A stretch of 64,000 bases of DNA from Latrodectus hesperus (taxonomy: Eukaryota > Arthropoda > Arachnida > Araneae > Theridiidae), in assembly GCA_037975125.1 (NCBI GenBank), contig JAJQOW010000187.1:62001-126000 (forward strand), in the 5' to 3' direction. This document shows positions 12,115 through 23,259 of the stretch, in pieces (position 1 is the stretch's first letter; the number at the start of each line of letters is the position of its first letter). A model generated the notes under the pieces. It searched no databases and had not been told where the DNA came from. It saw only the letters and a program-made list of their open reading frames with translations. A program made the translations under genes and the position numbers.

Positions 12115-12462
12115 ATGGATGTGGCTAGCAACTCTAGTATTCAACAGTATAAGTGTGATGTATGCAATGTTACATTTCAAAACAAGTCCAGTCTGAATCG
12201 TCATAACAAACAAAAACATGGTAAAACAGCAGTATCGCAATCACATTCATATGTGTGTAGTTTCTGTGGAGAATCTTATTCAACTTCCTTAATTTATGAA
12301 ACTCATTTGTTAAATGTGCATGGTGATAAAGTAAACAAGGAGAGTCATCAATTTAATACTTTCGAAGAGTTTAAAGTATTTAAGGATACAAATGTTGTGC
12401 ATAAATTTGTTAAAAGGAATGGGCCTAAGAACTACTACTGGGGAACCAGCCATCTAAAATAA
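12115..12462 (+). CDS. C2H2 zinc-finger protein, N-terminal remnant of a MULE transposase
   Basis: The frame of 115 codons starts at ATG 12115, 165 bp inside the inner edge of the left TIR. Two classical C2H2 fingers are visible: CDVCNVTFQNKSSLNRHNKQKH at about residues 15-36, split here as CDVCNVTF and a H-x4-H end, and CSFCGESY...HLLNVH at about 48-69. After them comes HQFNTFEEFKVFKD, the start of the region that in animal MULE transposases leads to the FAR1/FLYWCH-like DNA-binding part and then the DDE domain. A stop comes after about 35 more residues and nothing of the catalytic domain is seen downstream. It could still bind the element ends. Fingers are seen directly; the MULE origin is inferred. 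Confidence 0.6.
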   Translation: MDVASNSSIQQYKCDVCNVTFQNKSSLNRHNKQKHGKTAVSQSHSYVCSFCGESYSTSLIYETHLLNVHGDKVNKESHQFNTFEEFKVFKDTNVVHKFVKRNGPKNYYWGTSHLK

Positions 12463-15400
12463 TTTGGTTGATCTAAATTGCTTATGTACAAGATTCCTTT
12501 GTGCATAGGTAATGTAGGTCGAACGCGCCTTTGCAAGAACCTCTTGGGTGGCGTGGAAGACTTGCAAATGTAATTTATTTATAAATATTATTTTACATTT
12601 TATAGCTGTATGTTTTGTGCTAAACAAGTAAGTGTTGCTTAAGATATGTCTTCAGTTTCTTCATTCAAATTAAAAGTTCTGTTTCTTTATTTTATTTAAC
12701 CAAACTGAAACGTCAACTACTATTAGTGAATAAATTGATTAAAAAAATTACACAGCTATAGGCCTTCAAACTGCTAACAAAAACATTTAATAAATTTATA
12801 TTTCACCCACTATGGCTTTAATGTAATACTATGTATTGTAACTTACATTTCATATTTGACAAACAATCATCAAATTAAAAACATGATTTATCTGAAAATT
12901 GCAGGCATTTAAATTTAGTAATACTGTAAAACTTGTATTGGAAAAATCATTAGTAGTGAACCAAGTATCGAAAATATAAGAGGATAAAATTAGAGAAGTA
13001 AGAAGCATATTTATGTTAATAAAATAAAATGAAACGTAAATTGCGAGTTTTTTAATAAAAGCTTGAAATGTTTTGAAACTATAAAGTATTATAAAAATTC
13101 ACATACATAAATGAAACTATTGTTTACTGGAATTTTTATTAGAATTATTTAATGGTATTAATCAACATCTGTTAAATCTTAAATGTAACTGTTGATTTGA
13201 ATGTAAACAAACATTTGCAGAATTGCTTACATAATGAGGTTTTAATTTTATGGTATGATAATTTCCAATAATACAGTGCTCAATCTGAATTCAGAATAAT
13301 AATTCTGAATTCAGATTATCCTGCCTAATTTCAGTTATGGTAACTGTTTCGTAGTTTTATAATTGGTATTGAAATTTATTCTCCGCTTAGCTACATAACT
13401 AATAAAATTTGTGTAATTAATAATTGATTTACAATATTATATGTTTATAAAGATACATTAGTTCATGTGTATTGTTGACTTGTATTCAATAATTTCATGA
13501 TAATTAAATTTTGTATTTAGATATGTGTAATCATCAAGTAAATACCAAACAAAATCAATATGTTCAGTGATTTTAATTGATTCTTTTTATATTTGCTGTT
13601 GATTTCTTTGTATTAAATTCTTTGAATATTACTTTAATAAAAACTGATAAACCACATTGTTGTCATTTATTGCTGGAAATTTTCATGCATTGTTGAAAAG
13701 TTTGATGCAAAAGTTTAAGACTCTTTGCTATTTAAATCTATTCGAAATGTCTAAAAATTCTAAAATCACTCATTATTTTATACAATATATGATCCAGTAT
13801 TATATATAGAATTTTTATTTAAATTTAAAAAATTGTCTGTTATAGCTGTCATCATTGAAGGCTTTTTAAATTATCATAAATAATTGTAACTCAAATAAAA
13901 ATAGTCTCGTTAATGTTCGCAATTATTTACTTTTATTTCCAGAAATGATTGAAAAATATTGCATGTACATAATTATATGCGTATTTGGTTCAGAACAATC
14001 TTTAACATGAATGTCGATGCCTCCAGGAATTTGATTCTTAATTATAATATTAAAACATGTTTGTCTTATTGTTTTCAACTATTTCATAAATTTTAAAATC
14101 AACATTTTAAAGTAATAAAATTAGAAAAACGCTGAAACTACAAACACTCGTATCAATCCCTTTATATTTATCCAAAATTTCACATAAATGAATACTTTAT
14201 TTAGTTCGACAATATTAATTTTGCAATAAAATTAACCTGTTAAAAATACATATTATTTTACTACAAAGACAAATTTTATTTATGTTAGAAACATCTTATT
14301 GAAGGTCAAATTATTTAGCTTGATATTAGAATTAAGTCATTGTTTACAAAAGCACTCAAATGGGACAAAAAAGTCGTAATATAGTGCTTATTTAAATATT
14401 GTTTCAAGAAGGTAAAAGTATAATCTTTAGTGCAATGCTGTTAGATATTGAAGAATATTTGAAACAAAGCATAATACTTAAAAGGTAATCATTAAATTAG
14501 TAAATGAAAATGTTTTGTTTACATGACAAAGAGAAAATTTCTTTTTTCTGAACTTCATAATTAAGACATTAAATAATTTAACATGTTCTCTGCGGTTTTT
14601 TTATACAAAAAATGTTTGTGGTTACTTTATTTAAATATTTTTTACATATTTAAATTTGATGCATTTCTTAAACATTTAAGGGAATATTTTAATAATTTCT
14701 CTAAAATTAGCAATTCTTGATGCTTAATATCATTTGCCAGTTCTATAGTTTGAATCAAAATTAAAATTTTCTTGCTAAAAATAATAGCTTCCTTGAAATT
14801 ATAACCTCAGTCATAACAAAATATATTTTTATGTGGAATAAAGAGTAACACAATTCCCATTCATTTGTAATAGAATTTATTCCCCCATTTTTTGTGAATA
14901 CCTTGATCTTGGTATTTTAAACAATGTTTAGTAAAATTCTCGAATAAACAGGAAATTAATGCATGTAATTAATTTTAAATTATTAACAACTAGAATGAAG
15001 ATAGCAGAAAAATTGATTGGTGTTTCTGATTATATCATTTTGACACCAGGATTAACAAATTCCTAACTAGTGGAACTTGGGGATTTTCAAGTTCCGTAGG
15101 AAACTAATAAATGCAAATTGGTATCAAATCTAGTATTGATATAGTGGATGCACATTTGCAATCAAGTTATCTTGAAAACATCTGTTTAGTGATATATTCT
15201 TGGTGAGCGTGTCACCTTCAGCTGGCTAGAACAAATTAACGAAATGCCACTTACTTCCATAACAAAAATATTAAACATAGAATGGTGAGAAAAAAAATTG
15301 GCTCAAGAACAAAACAGTGCACTTATGTCGAATGAAAACAGTTATCAAAATGACCATTATCTCATTGTAGAAGATAGATCACTTCTTAAAATATAAATTT

Positions 15401-15767
15401 GAAATATTAAGACAACACTGGTTACACAATATAATAAATCACATGCAAAAATACATAATTCTACAAAATAAAATACTTTTGGATAAATTATAAAAAATTA
15501 TATTTGCAAATTAAGAGTTAACATGTTAACTCAAATGTATACCACAATGTTAATCTAAGTATATCACAATAAATTAACAAAATTCTACTTGAGTATATAT
15601 AATGCATCGTATCAATTATACCAAAATATTTTACTTCTTGCATTTGCATGGTTTCAAGTATACTAATTTTGAACAAACCCCACAATTTTTTTAACATTTT
15701 TTTCACATATCAATGCAAAACAATATAACCATACTATGTCAGTAATTGATCATCAAAAAAATTGCAA
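12463..15767. other. Interior of the MULE without recognisable coding sequence
   Basis: About 3.3 kb of AT-rich DNA with no transposase motifs and only short chance frames. It contains a 16 bp perfect inverted repeat at 13282-13317. Either the transposase has decayed beyond recognition or this is filler captured by the element. Confidence 0.6.
13282..13317. repeat. Perfect palindrome, 16 bp arms, 4 nt loop
   Basis: The arm AATCTGAATTCAGAAT at 13282-13297 is followed by four bases and its exact reverse complement at 13302-13317. Each arm is itself nearly palindromic around GAATTC, so the site can fold in more than one way. Confidence 0.9.
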
Positions 15768-16206
15768 CACACTCCTGAAAAAATAATGCTTATTAGCATA
15801 TTACATCACAACGAGGATCGACACACAAAGGTAATTAAACATGTGGTTTGAAAAATAACAGAATATTAATTTTTATAGTTATAAATAAGATTTATAATTT
15901 AACACATGCAGTGAAATATAATTTATAAAAATCACTTCCTATATCTATAAATTAAAAGAGAATAGTATTCACTGACTATCTGCAAGTGAAATGAAAAAAG
16001 TGGCTAATAATTAAGAGCAAATTTCAATGCGCATGCGCGAAAATTTAGAAAGATGGGAGTAACAGATGTAAATTCAACAGCCAACATTCGGGGAGACTAG
16101 ATCTCTCAAGGACTAAGTCTCTCGAAGAAAAGATTCGTTCAGCCTTTCCTAATGCTGTCAACGACTAGCTCTGTGGGAGAAATTTTCGCCGCCCCTATCC
16201 GCTTGT
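15768..16206 (-). repeat. Right TIR of the MULE
   Basis: The reverse complement of this 439 bp follows the left TIR: outer ACAAGCGGATA, then GGCGGCGAAAATTTCTCCCA, the CGCGCATGCGCATTG block, the AGTCAGTGAA block and the inner CAGGAGTGTG end. Differences from the left are the missing tandem units and one extra segment of about 90 bp. Confidence 0.9.
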
Positions 16207-16215
16207 ATTCTAACG

Positions 16216-18139
16216 CATGCGCACTTGAAGAAAGTAGTTTCAATAACATGGCGGTATAGAACGTGATCTTTGTTTGGCAATGCTATTGGTCTTCGATTTG
16301 CTTATTTGCTTTCCAGTAATTTCTTGTTCCAATGAGAAACAGATTATGATACAAATTGAAAGGGTACTTAAAAGGTCAACCGGGAGGTCGAACTTTTTCT
16401 CCTTAAAAATAAATGGCAGAATTTTGTAAATTTTAATAATTATTTTTCGAAATATGAAATAAAATTAGAATAGTTTACTTATATCTTTACACCATATAAC
16501 ATATATGTAGGTAAAAACTGTATTTGTATTTTATATGGTGATAAATCGCAACACATTAACGACATTTATTTTTTCACAGATATGTTAGACGGGATAATGC
16601 GTAAGTACCGAAGAATGGACTGCGATTCTCACAGTTTCTTATTTTTTCTGTGTTTTAATAAAAATAAACATTCACACATGGGAATAAATTGCTATGGTAA
16701 AATCAATTTTACTATCTAAATTATTTTTGGCACTTTTTATCATAATTTAATCATAAATTATTATCTCAAGTTTTTTCTTTCCAAACGCAAAATTTAAATT
16801 TTTGTCAATTCAAATTAAAAATTGCTTAAAAATTTTTTTTTCACTCGTGAATTGTTTTAATTAGCTTTTAATGTAACAGAAATTTCAAATAAAAAAATCG
16901 TAGCATTATGAAATTGTGTTAGTTAGTGTGTACATTGTCTATTTTTTAAATTAAAAATTCTAAATATGAATTAAATTTCTTATTTATCTTATAAGATAAA
17001 TCACAAGCTGTAAATATTGAACATCTGTAATTCACAGTGTAGGAGTACAACTGATTTATTTGAAAGAAAATATTTTTTTATTTTTAAAAAAGGGATATTT
17101 TATAAATAATTTTTAAATTTCCGTACTTATATGCATAAAAGCTTTGAAAACACTCAGCATGACATTTCCTTCCGAGTTCTGTGTTTTAATAAAGATAATA
17201 TGACATAATTTATAATAGGTTTTTCATTGCCATGATAAATATAAATTGGAATGAAAAACCATGTGTAAAAAATTAAAGGTGAAAATAATTTTTTTTTTCC
17301 AAACAACAGGATTTTGTGGAACTCATATGATGAAGATATTACTTCAATGAAACAAAAATTGCCAACACTATAAAGATTTATGTGGATTAATCTGCAATGC
17401 TTTCAGAAAATTTGATAAGATTTCATAATATTTTTTTAATTTGAGTTAAATTTCCCATGTTGAAATTGATTTTTTAAAAAAATTATTTTAAAGTAATATA
17501 ATGGAAAGTAAAAATAATGAAAACCTCAAATTTTATGAAAATCTTATAGAATACAGGTTATTATATAATATTTAAAGAGTTCTGACTTTCATAATCTCTA
17601 TTAGGTCGAAATATTTTGCATTTCTAAAACTGAATTTTATATTTGTACATGCAGCCTATATATACTACTATGTTACTGATTCAGTTATTGATGTTACTGA
17701 TTCAGTAGTCAATTTTGCTATATAAGAGTACCTTCCAGACCTTCTAATTGTGTTTTAAATCGTTTTTTGACAAACGTTTAAACCGGTCTTCTGAATCAGT
17801 TTCACGGTTGAGTACTTTCCAGTAGATGCAAGTTTCCAAACTCATCTTTCATCACGCGAGGACAAAGCTTTAGATCTTCCCCCAGTATTCTTCTTAGCAT
17901 AATTGTCTTTCAGTTTTAAAATAGTCCATTTCAGTCTTCAATCTTTTTATATTTATTGCAAAAGCACAACTACTCATTCCTGTTGAAGACAAAGCTTTGA
18001 CCCGTGATCCGTAACGATCATTTAACCTCTCACCCTGCACCAACTGCACGAAGATCAACTATATATCGAAGACAAACTTCGTATAAGAACTATGATACTC
18101 CCAGAGTTATGTCAATAATTGAACATGAATATGGGAGAA
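16216..18139. other. AT-rich DNA without recognisable gene
   Basis: I find no supported gene. One possible micro-exon of 21 nt (16580-16600) sits between TTTTTTCACAG and GTAAGTACC. A short direct repeat of TGTTACTGATTCAGT occurs near 17670-17705. Neither is enough to propose a gene. Confidence 0.5.
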
Positions 18140-18412
18140 ATCCAAAGCCTTCAAGGCGAAGCCATTTTTACTATTCCATATGAAGTAGAGCAAAATAGTA
18201 AGCAATGAAAGCAATGAAACAGGTAGGCCGGGCATCTGACAAAGAGAGAGGAGGTGAGGGTTCGGGGGAATCCTCGGGTTGCTATTGGCCGTTCCAGTTC
18301 GGCCGATAGAAAAGGAATTGAGATTTCAGAAAATTCCATATGAAGTAATAATTAAGAGTAAATAAATGAAATAGAAAAGATAAAAGGAAATGAAAAAATT
18401 TCGCAAAAAAGA
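18140..18412 (-). mobile_element. LINE 3' tail fragment (related to Jockey 2)
   Basis: Read on the minus strand it ends in GTAAAAATGGCTTCGCCTTGA, closely matching the 3' terminus of the LINE at 32936-37830 (GTAAAAACGGCTTCGCCGTTG). The preceding 200 bp is similar in style to that element's 3' untranslated region, including a GAGGG-rich block and an AATAGAAAAGA block. It is 5'-truncated, with no coding sequence left. The mariner element begins 4 bp further on. Confidence 0.55.
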
Positions 18413-18415
18413 ATA

Positions 18416-19996
18416 CAGGGTTAGCAAGAAATAAGTTTCCCACTGCAGAGGGCTGTAGATTACGTTCTATTTATCCAAATGAGATAAAATTTGAACTACA
18501 GATAATTCAAATAATGCGCTGACATTTATAAAAAATTGTATAAATTTTCACCGATAGATGGCGCAGTAATAATAATGGTAGTTATTTGCATATACTGAAA
18601 ATATGAAAAGTTATTTGCTTTACAGCAAATGCCTATTAGCATTATCTTTGGGTAAAAAGAAGGCGGATTCTGAACGAGCATTAGTTACTTCTCTGCACAT
18701 CATGTCTTCTTTGCAAGAAAAAGCGTTACATGTAAAATTGTTCTACCCGAACCCTTAGAACTCCGTTGCAGCTGTAAAGGAATTTCGCCGTATGAAGCAT
18801 ATACATAGAGGTCCAATGTCTCCATGTCCGTTACGCAAGATGATCCAGAAATTTTTAAGAACTGGACAGCTTACAATTCTTACCAGTAGAGGACGAAAGC
18901 CAATCCGGTCATCTAGCGTCAAAAATGTGGCTACCGCGAACGTTGAAGCCAGCAGTCAGTCGGCAGATGGTAGTGTGAATGTGCCAGTTGTTTTCGTGTT
19001 ATGGATATGACGTATTCCACTGTACAAAAAATCTTACATTTTTATCCCTACAAAATCAAGCCTCTGCACTTGTTGCAGGATGGGGACTCAGAGGTTCGTA
19101 AAACTTTTCCACTTTAGTTCCTTGCTCGAATGGTGTATGACGTCACTTGGCCATGGAATATTCTGTGGACTGATGAAGCCCACTTTCAACTTAATGGCCA
19201 AGTCAACACACACAATTTTCGAATTTAGGCAGCGGAAAACCCTCGCGCTATCCAGGAAAAGCATCCTGAAAAAGTGACAGTATAATGTGGGTTTATGGCT
19301 ACTTTTGTGATTGGACCGTATTTATTTGAAGGGATAACTGCAAATGGAATCAAAACCTTTTCAGTCACAGGACAACGGTACCAAGATATGCGGAGGGATT
19401 TTGTAACCCCACAACTTCAGCAGCATGGATGCCATCAGGACCTCATTTTCATGCAGGATGGCGCACCTGCTCATATTGATCGTCGTGTAAAGCAACTGCT
19501 AACACAGCATTTTACGGAGACACGGGTTATCAGCCGTCATTTCCCTACGGCATAGCCTCCTCGTTTACCGGATATCACCCCTGTGACTTTTGGTTGTGGG
19601 GTGGTTTTTTGAAGGACAATGTCTACCGTAAAAGGCCAGCATCTGTACCAGATCTGAAGGACAGCATTCGGCGCAAAATCCTTGATATTCCCACCAACTC
19701 ACTCCGGTCTGCTGTCGAAAATATGGTTCTGCAATTAGAGCACATTGTTGAAAATGAAGGGGGCATATTGAACAATTGTAATGTTACTTCTTTATTATTA
19801 TTATTTAACATTTATAAAGCACATAAAATATTTTGTGTATTACAGCGCCCTCTATCGGCAAAATTTTGTACTATTTTATTAATAAATGTCAAGCGCATCA
19901 TTTGAATTATCTGTAGTTCAGATTTTATCTCATTTGGACAAATAGAACGTATTCTACAGCCCTCTGAAGTGGGAAACTTATTTCTTGCTAACCCTG
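18416..19996 (+). mobile_element. Complete mariner-like element, transposase inactivated
   Basis: Terminal inverted repeats begin CAGGGTTAGCAAGAAATAAG and extend about 170 bp with few mismatches. TA duplications lie at 18414-18415 and 19997-19998. Length 1581 bp. The same family supplies the fragment at 1-575. Transposase remnants run left to right. Confidence 0.93.
18702..19779 (+). pseudogene. Mariner-like DDxD transposase, several stops and frameshifts
   Basis: The gene would start at ATG 18702 (MSSLQEKALHVKLFY) with a helix-turn-helix half, then a catalytic half. ILWTDEAHF near 19165 carries the first aspartate and IFMQDGAPAH near 19450 the second. A DITPCDFW segment near 19575 can be read only across a one-base frameshift and carries the third. 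By my count about 42 residues separate the second and third acidic residues, more than the 34 of classical mariner, so this is a sister lineage of Tc1/mariner. In-frame stops occur around 18758 and 19552, among others. Open pieces are 18792-19010, 19080-19277, 19295-19555 and 19594-19905. Confidence 0.82.
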
Positions 19997-20198
19997 TATA
20001 TACACATTTACAAAGCACAGTAAATACAAAAGAAATAAACTAATAATATTTAAGCAAAGATACCAGTATAAATGAATGTGAAAAATACGAATAAGAGAGT
20101 AAGAAGTAGGAAAATAATATGGCTACGCATACAATATTTATATTCATTTTACATTTTATATAATTTTTTGTTATTTTATTAACAAAACACACACACAC

Positions 20199-20202
<4 letters not shown>

Positions 20203-20264
<62 letters not shown>
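20203..20264. repeat. TA microsatellite preceded by CA repeat
   Basis: A CACACACACACAC stretch is followed by about 30 TA units. It separates the mariner element from the LINE that follows. Confidence 0.95.
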
Positions 20265-20267
<3 letters not shown>

Positions 20268-20483
20268 GAATATATATACATTATTATCATGTTTTTTTAT
20301 ATTTATATAAAAAATATAATAAGAAGAAGGTAATTAAAATTGATTACTAAAAGAAAAGATAAAATTAACTAATAATAGGAGAAAAGAGGTAGTAAAATTG
20401 ATGTATACATAGGTGTGGGTATCGAAATGGTGAAAGTTAACATGCTAATATGAGCAAGATAGAGTGAACGCCAAAGGTGCTAG

Positions 20484-23259
20484 TTGATTATAATATTTGA
20501 TTTCTTAGAAATTATAGCATCACTATTCATAAAAGCAGCGATTGCCCTGTATAAAGTTTGCTGCTGTAAAAATTTCCAGCATCATTAAAGAATTTTAAGT
20601 TTAATTTGGCGATGAATTCTTCCATTGTCTCAATTTTTAAATCTTTGTGGATGGCTTTATTTTTAAGATAATATGGTACTCCAAGCATCTTTCTGAGAAT
20701 TTTATTTTGGAAAACATTAAGTGAGTGAACGTCCTTTGCTTTAGCTGTGCACCAGGCAGAAGAGGCATATGTGACAATAGGTCTGATCATGCTAGTATAA
20801 GTTAATTTTTTAATTGAGATATTAGTTTTACTGTGATTTCCTAATAGTGGTCTTAATTGTAGGAACATTCCTTCTGCTTTTGCTGTAACGTTTTTGATAT
20901 GTTCTGACCAGGTTAATTTATCATTAATTGTTAATCCAAGGTAGGTAGCTGATTTGACTAAGGGAATTTTTTCTTTGAACATGTATATATCTCTGTGTGG
21001 GTTCATCTTTGTTTTAGGTGGGCGTAAAATGAGTAGATTTGATTTAGTGGTGTTAATTAAAATTTTCCATTTTTTACACCAAGTTTCCATATGGCGAATT
21101 TTACGTTGCATTTTCTTAAGGTTGATCTGGAAATGTCAAGCATATGCATTTTTAGATTTAATAATGAGTCCTGTATCGTGTGCGAAGAAGGCAATAGTGC
21201 TATTGTAATCTGATTTATCAATAGGGAAGTCCACTGAATAAAATAAGCACAGTATTGGGCCTAGAATACTCCCTTGGGGTATTCTAGGCCCAATACTGTA
21301 CTTATTTTATACAGTGGACTTCCCTATTGATAAATCAGAGCCAAAGCAATCAAACCAAGAGCCTCAATAGCTCTTGATGAAGAAAATGAACTATTAATTC
21401 TAATGACAAATTTTCTGTTATTAGGATAGTTTTTAATGAGCTTAATAAGATTTAGATCAATGTTAAGTTTTTGCATTTCCTAAATGAGGCCAGTATGCCA
21501 TAGTTTGTCAAATGCTTTGGAAAGGTCAAGCATTAGAAAAGCAGATTTTTCCTTATTTCGAAAGCCTCTTCCGATAAATTCAAGTATGCGAATTAGATGT
21601 TTTACTGAGCTGAGATTTCTACGGAAACCATATTGCTGATCTGGTAATTTATCCATATCATATTTAAGTCTATCATAGATGACTCTTTCGAAGACCTTAC
21701 CTAGGGAAGGAAGGAGACTAATTGGCCTATAGCTATTTAGCATTACTGGATCTTTTAACGGTTTTTGGAAAAGAATGATGACTGCTTCTTTCCATTTGTT
21801 AGGGAAATAGACTTGATTAAGACAGTTATTAAACATTTGAACTAAGTTTGAGATGATGTTGAGTGGTAGAGATTTAATCATTTTATTTGTAATTTTATCA
21901 ATTCCCGGGGCTTTTTTAGGATTGATATCTTTGATAATAAGTTGAAGTTCTTCAACATTGGTGGGTTCTAAGTTCGATACTGTATTCTGGTTGCTGAATT
22001 TGTTTCTGACCTCTTTAATGATGTGCTCTTCGAAGGCATCGCAGTCTTCTATTGGATTAATGGTGAATTGTTTTTCCATATAATCTTATAATCTGCAAAG
22101 GGCACAGCTTTGTCTGAATTGATAAACTAGCCTCCTTTTTCCGTGAATGGGTCGATTGATTTGAGTAGATCGTTTGAAGGATTTGGCTAGTTTCCACATT
22201 TCTTTGGTGTCTTGAGTAAGATTATTGATTTTATGTTCCCAGTTTTGATTATTATGTGCGACATTCTTCTCGGATCTCTCTTTGAAGTTTGTATACTGTG
22301 GTTTTAATGGAGGGGTCTAAAGTTTTCCTATATTGTTTTCGTAATTTATTCTTTAATTTAATCTTGTCTCTGATTTCTCAAGGGAGAATAAGGAAAATAT
22401 TTTTCTGTTCGACTTCTTCTGAGGCTTCTTTAAATGCATTCATGATGATGTCATGGGTTCTATCAACATGAATGTCAATATCCCCTATGCAATTGGTGGG
22501 AGGGATGATTGTGTGATTTGTAGTTAGGATGCTAGTGAAAAGATTCCAATTGGTTTTGGCTATTGTCTTTTTTTGAATTGTTATTTGATGTCCCACTGAT
22601 AAAAGGACCAGAAGGTGATCGCATGAGAGGTCATTAATGACATCTGCTGCCATGGGAATATTGGAATTAGTGATAGCAATATCAAGGATATCTGGTCTAT
22701 GCTAGTTGAAAATAGGATAATAAGTTGGTTCTACTGGAGAGATAACTTTTAGTGAGCGTATAATGATGAAAGGCAGAAGGCTTTTGCCGTTATTATTATT
22801 ATTTCTGCAGTTCCAGTTAACAGATTTGGAATTTAGATCACCTATAATGATAGTTTCTAATCCAGTGGGGAAAAGGTGATTTAAATCTTCATTTGTTAGC
22901 CATCTGTGTGGAGGGTTATAGATGGCTGTGACTTTAAGATATCTACGATTAATAAAATCTGTAATAATTGAAATTTCTTTGTACCTGTCTGCGTTATTAT
23001 TGCTGTATTGTGTGGCTGGAATACAGTTTTTGATTAATATCATAACACCTCCTCCTCAGTGAGTTAGTCTGTTGGTGAAATAGGTAGTGTAGTTTGGAAG
23101 TTTATAAGTTCGATTCCCGTTAGCGTGTGTCTCTGTGATACAGCAGATGTCAATATCGTTTTCTATGATGAAGTTCTTTAATTCTTCGAATTTATTAGTG
23201 ATGTTTGCATTCCAGTTGCAAATTTGTATTATTTTTTGATAATTGTTGTGATTATTCAT
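20484..23259 (-). pseudogene. LINE 1 ORF2: endonuclease and reverse transcriptase, broken
   Basis: The start is ATG at 23259 (MNNHNNYQKIIQICNWNAN), where the apurinic-type endonuclease begins. ITETHANG, IIIGDLNSKS and LSCDHL are its successive motifs. Reverse transcriptase follows: KKAPGIDKITNKMIK, SYRPISLLPSLGK, QYGFRRNLS and AFLMLDLSKAFDKLWH are intact, but the catalytic FADD box reads FAHD near 21190. Open pieces are 23310-23056, 23043-22702, 22653-22378, 22079-21480 and 21111-20527; the last few codons before the stop at 20484 lie in a shifted frame. A foldback duplication at 21209-21339 replaces the region before the catalytic box. No RNase H domain, as expected for Jockey elements. Confidence 0.85.
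21209..21339. repeat. Foldback: 60 bp inverted repeat, 11 nt spacer, inside LINE 1 ORF2
   Basis: The arm 21209-21268 and the arm 21280-21339 are reverse complements with only two mismatches. The sequence between the GPIL motif and the catalytic box of the reverse transcriptase was copied backwards into itself. Related LINEs in this window have no such repeat there, so it is secondary. Confidence 0.95.

Larger units (their letters stand above)
11326..16206 (+). mobile_element. Mutator-like (MULE, Phantom-type) element, complete ends
   Basis: The element starts ACAAGCGGATA and ends with the inverse TATCCGCTTGT, flanked by a perfect 9 bp duplication, ATTCTAACG (11317-11325 and 16207-16215). Long terminal inverted repeats, 11326-11950 on the left and 15768-16206 on the right, include conserved GGCGGCGAAAATTTCTCCCA. 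Long TIRs plus 9 bp duplications are the hallmark of MULEs. Only a short C2H2-finger protein remains inside (12115-12462), so it is a non-autonomous or decayed derivative of 4881 bp. The class call is inferred from structure and from that protein. Confidence 0.88.
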
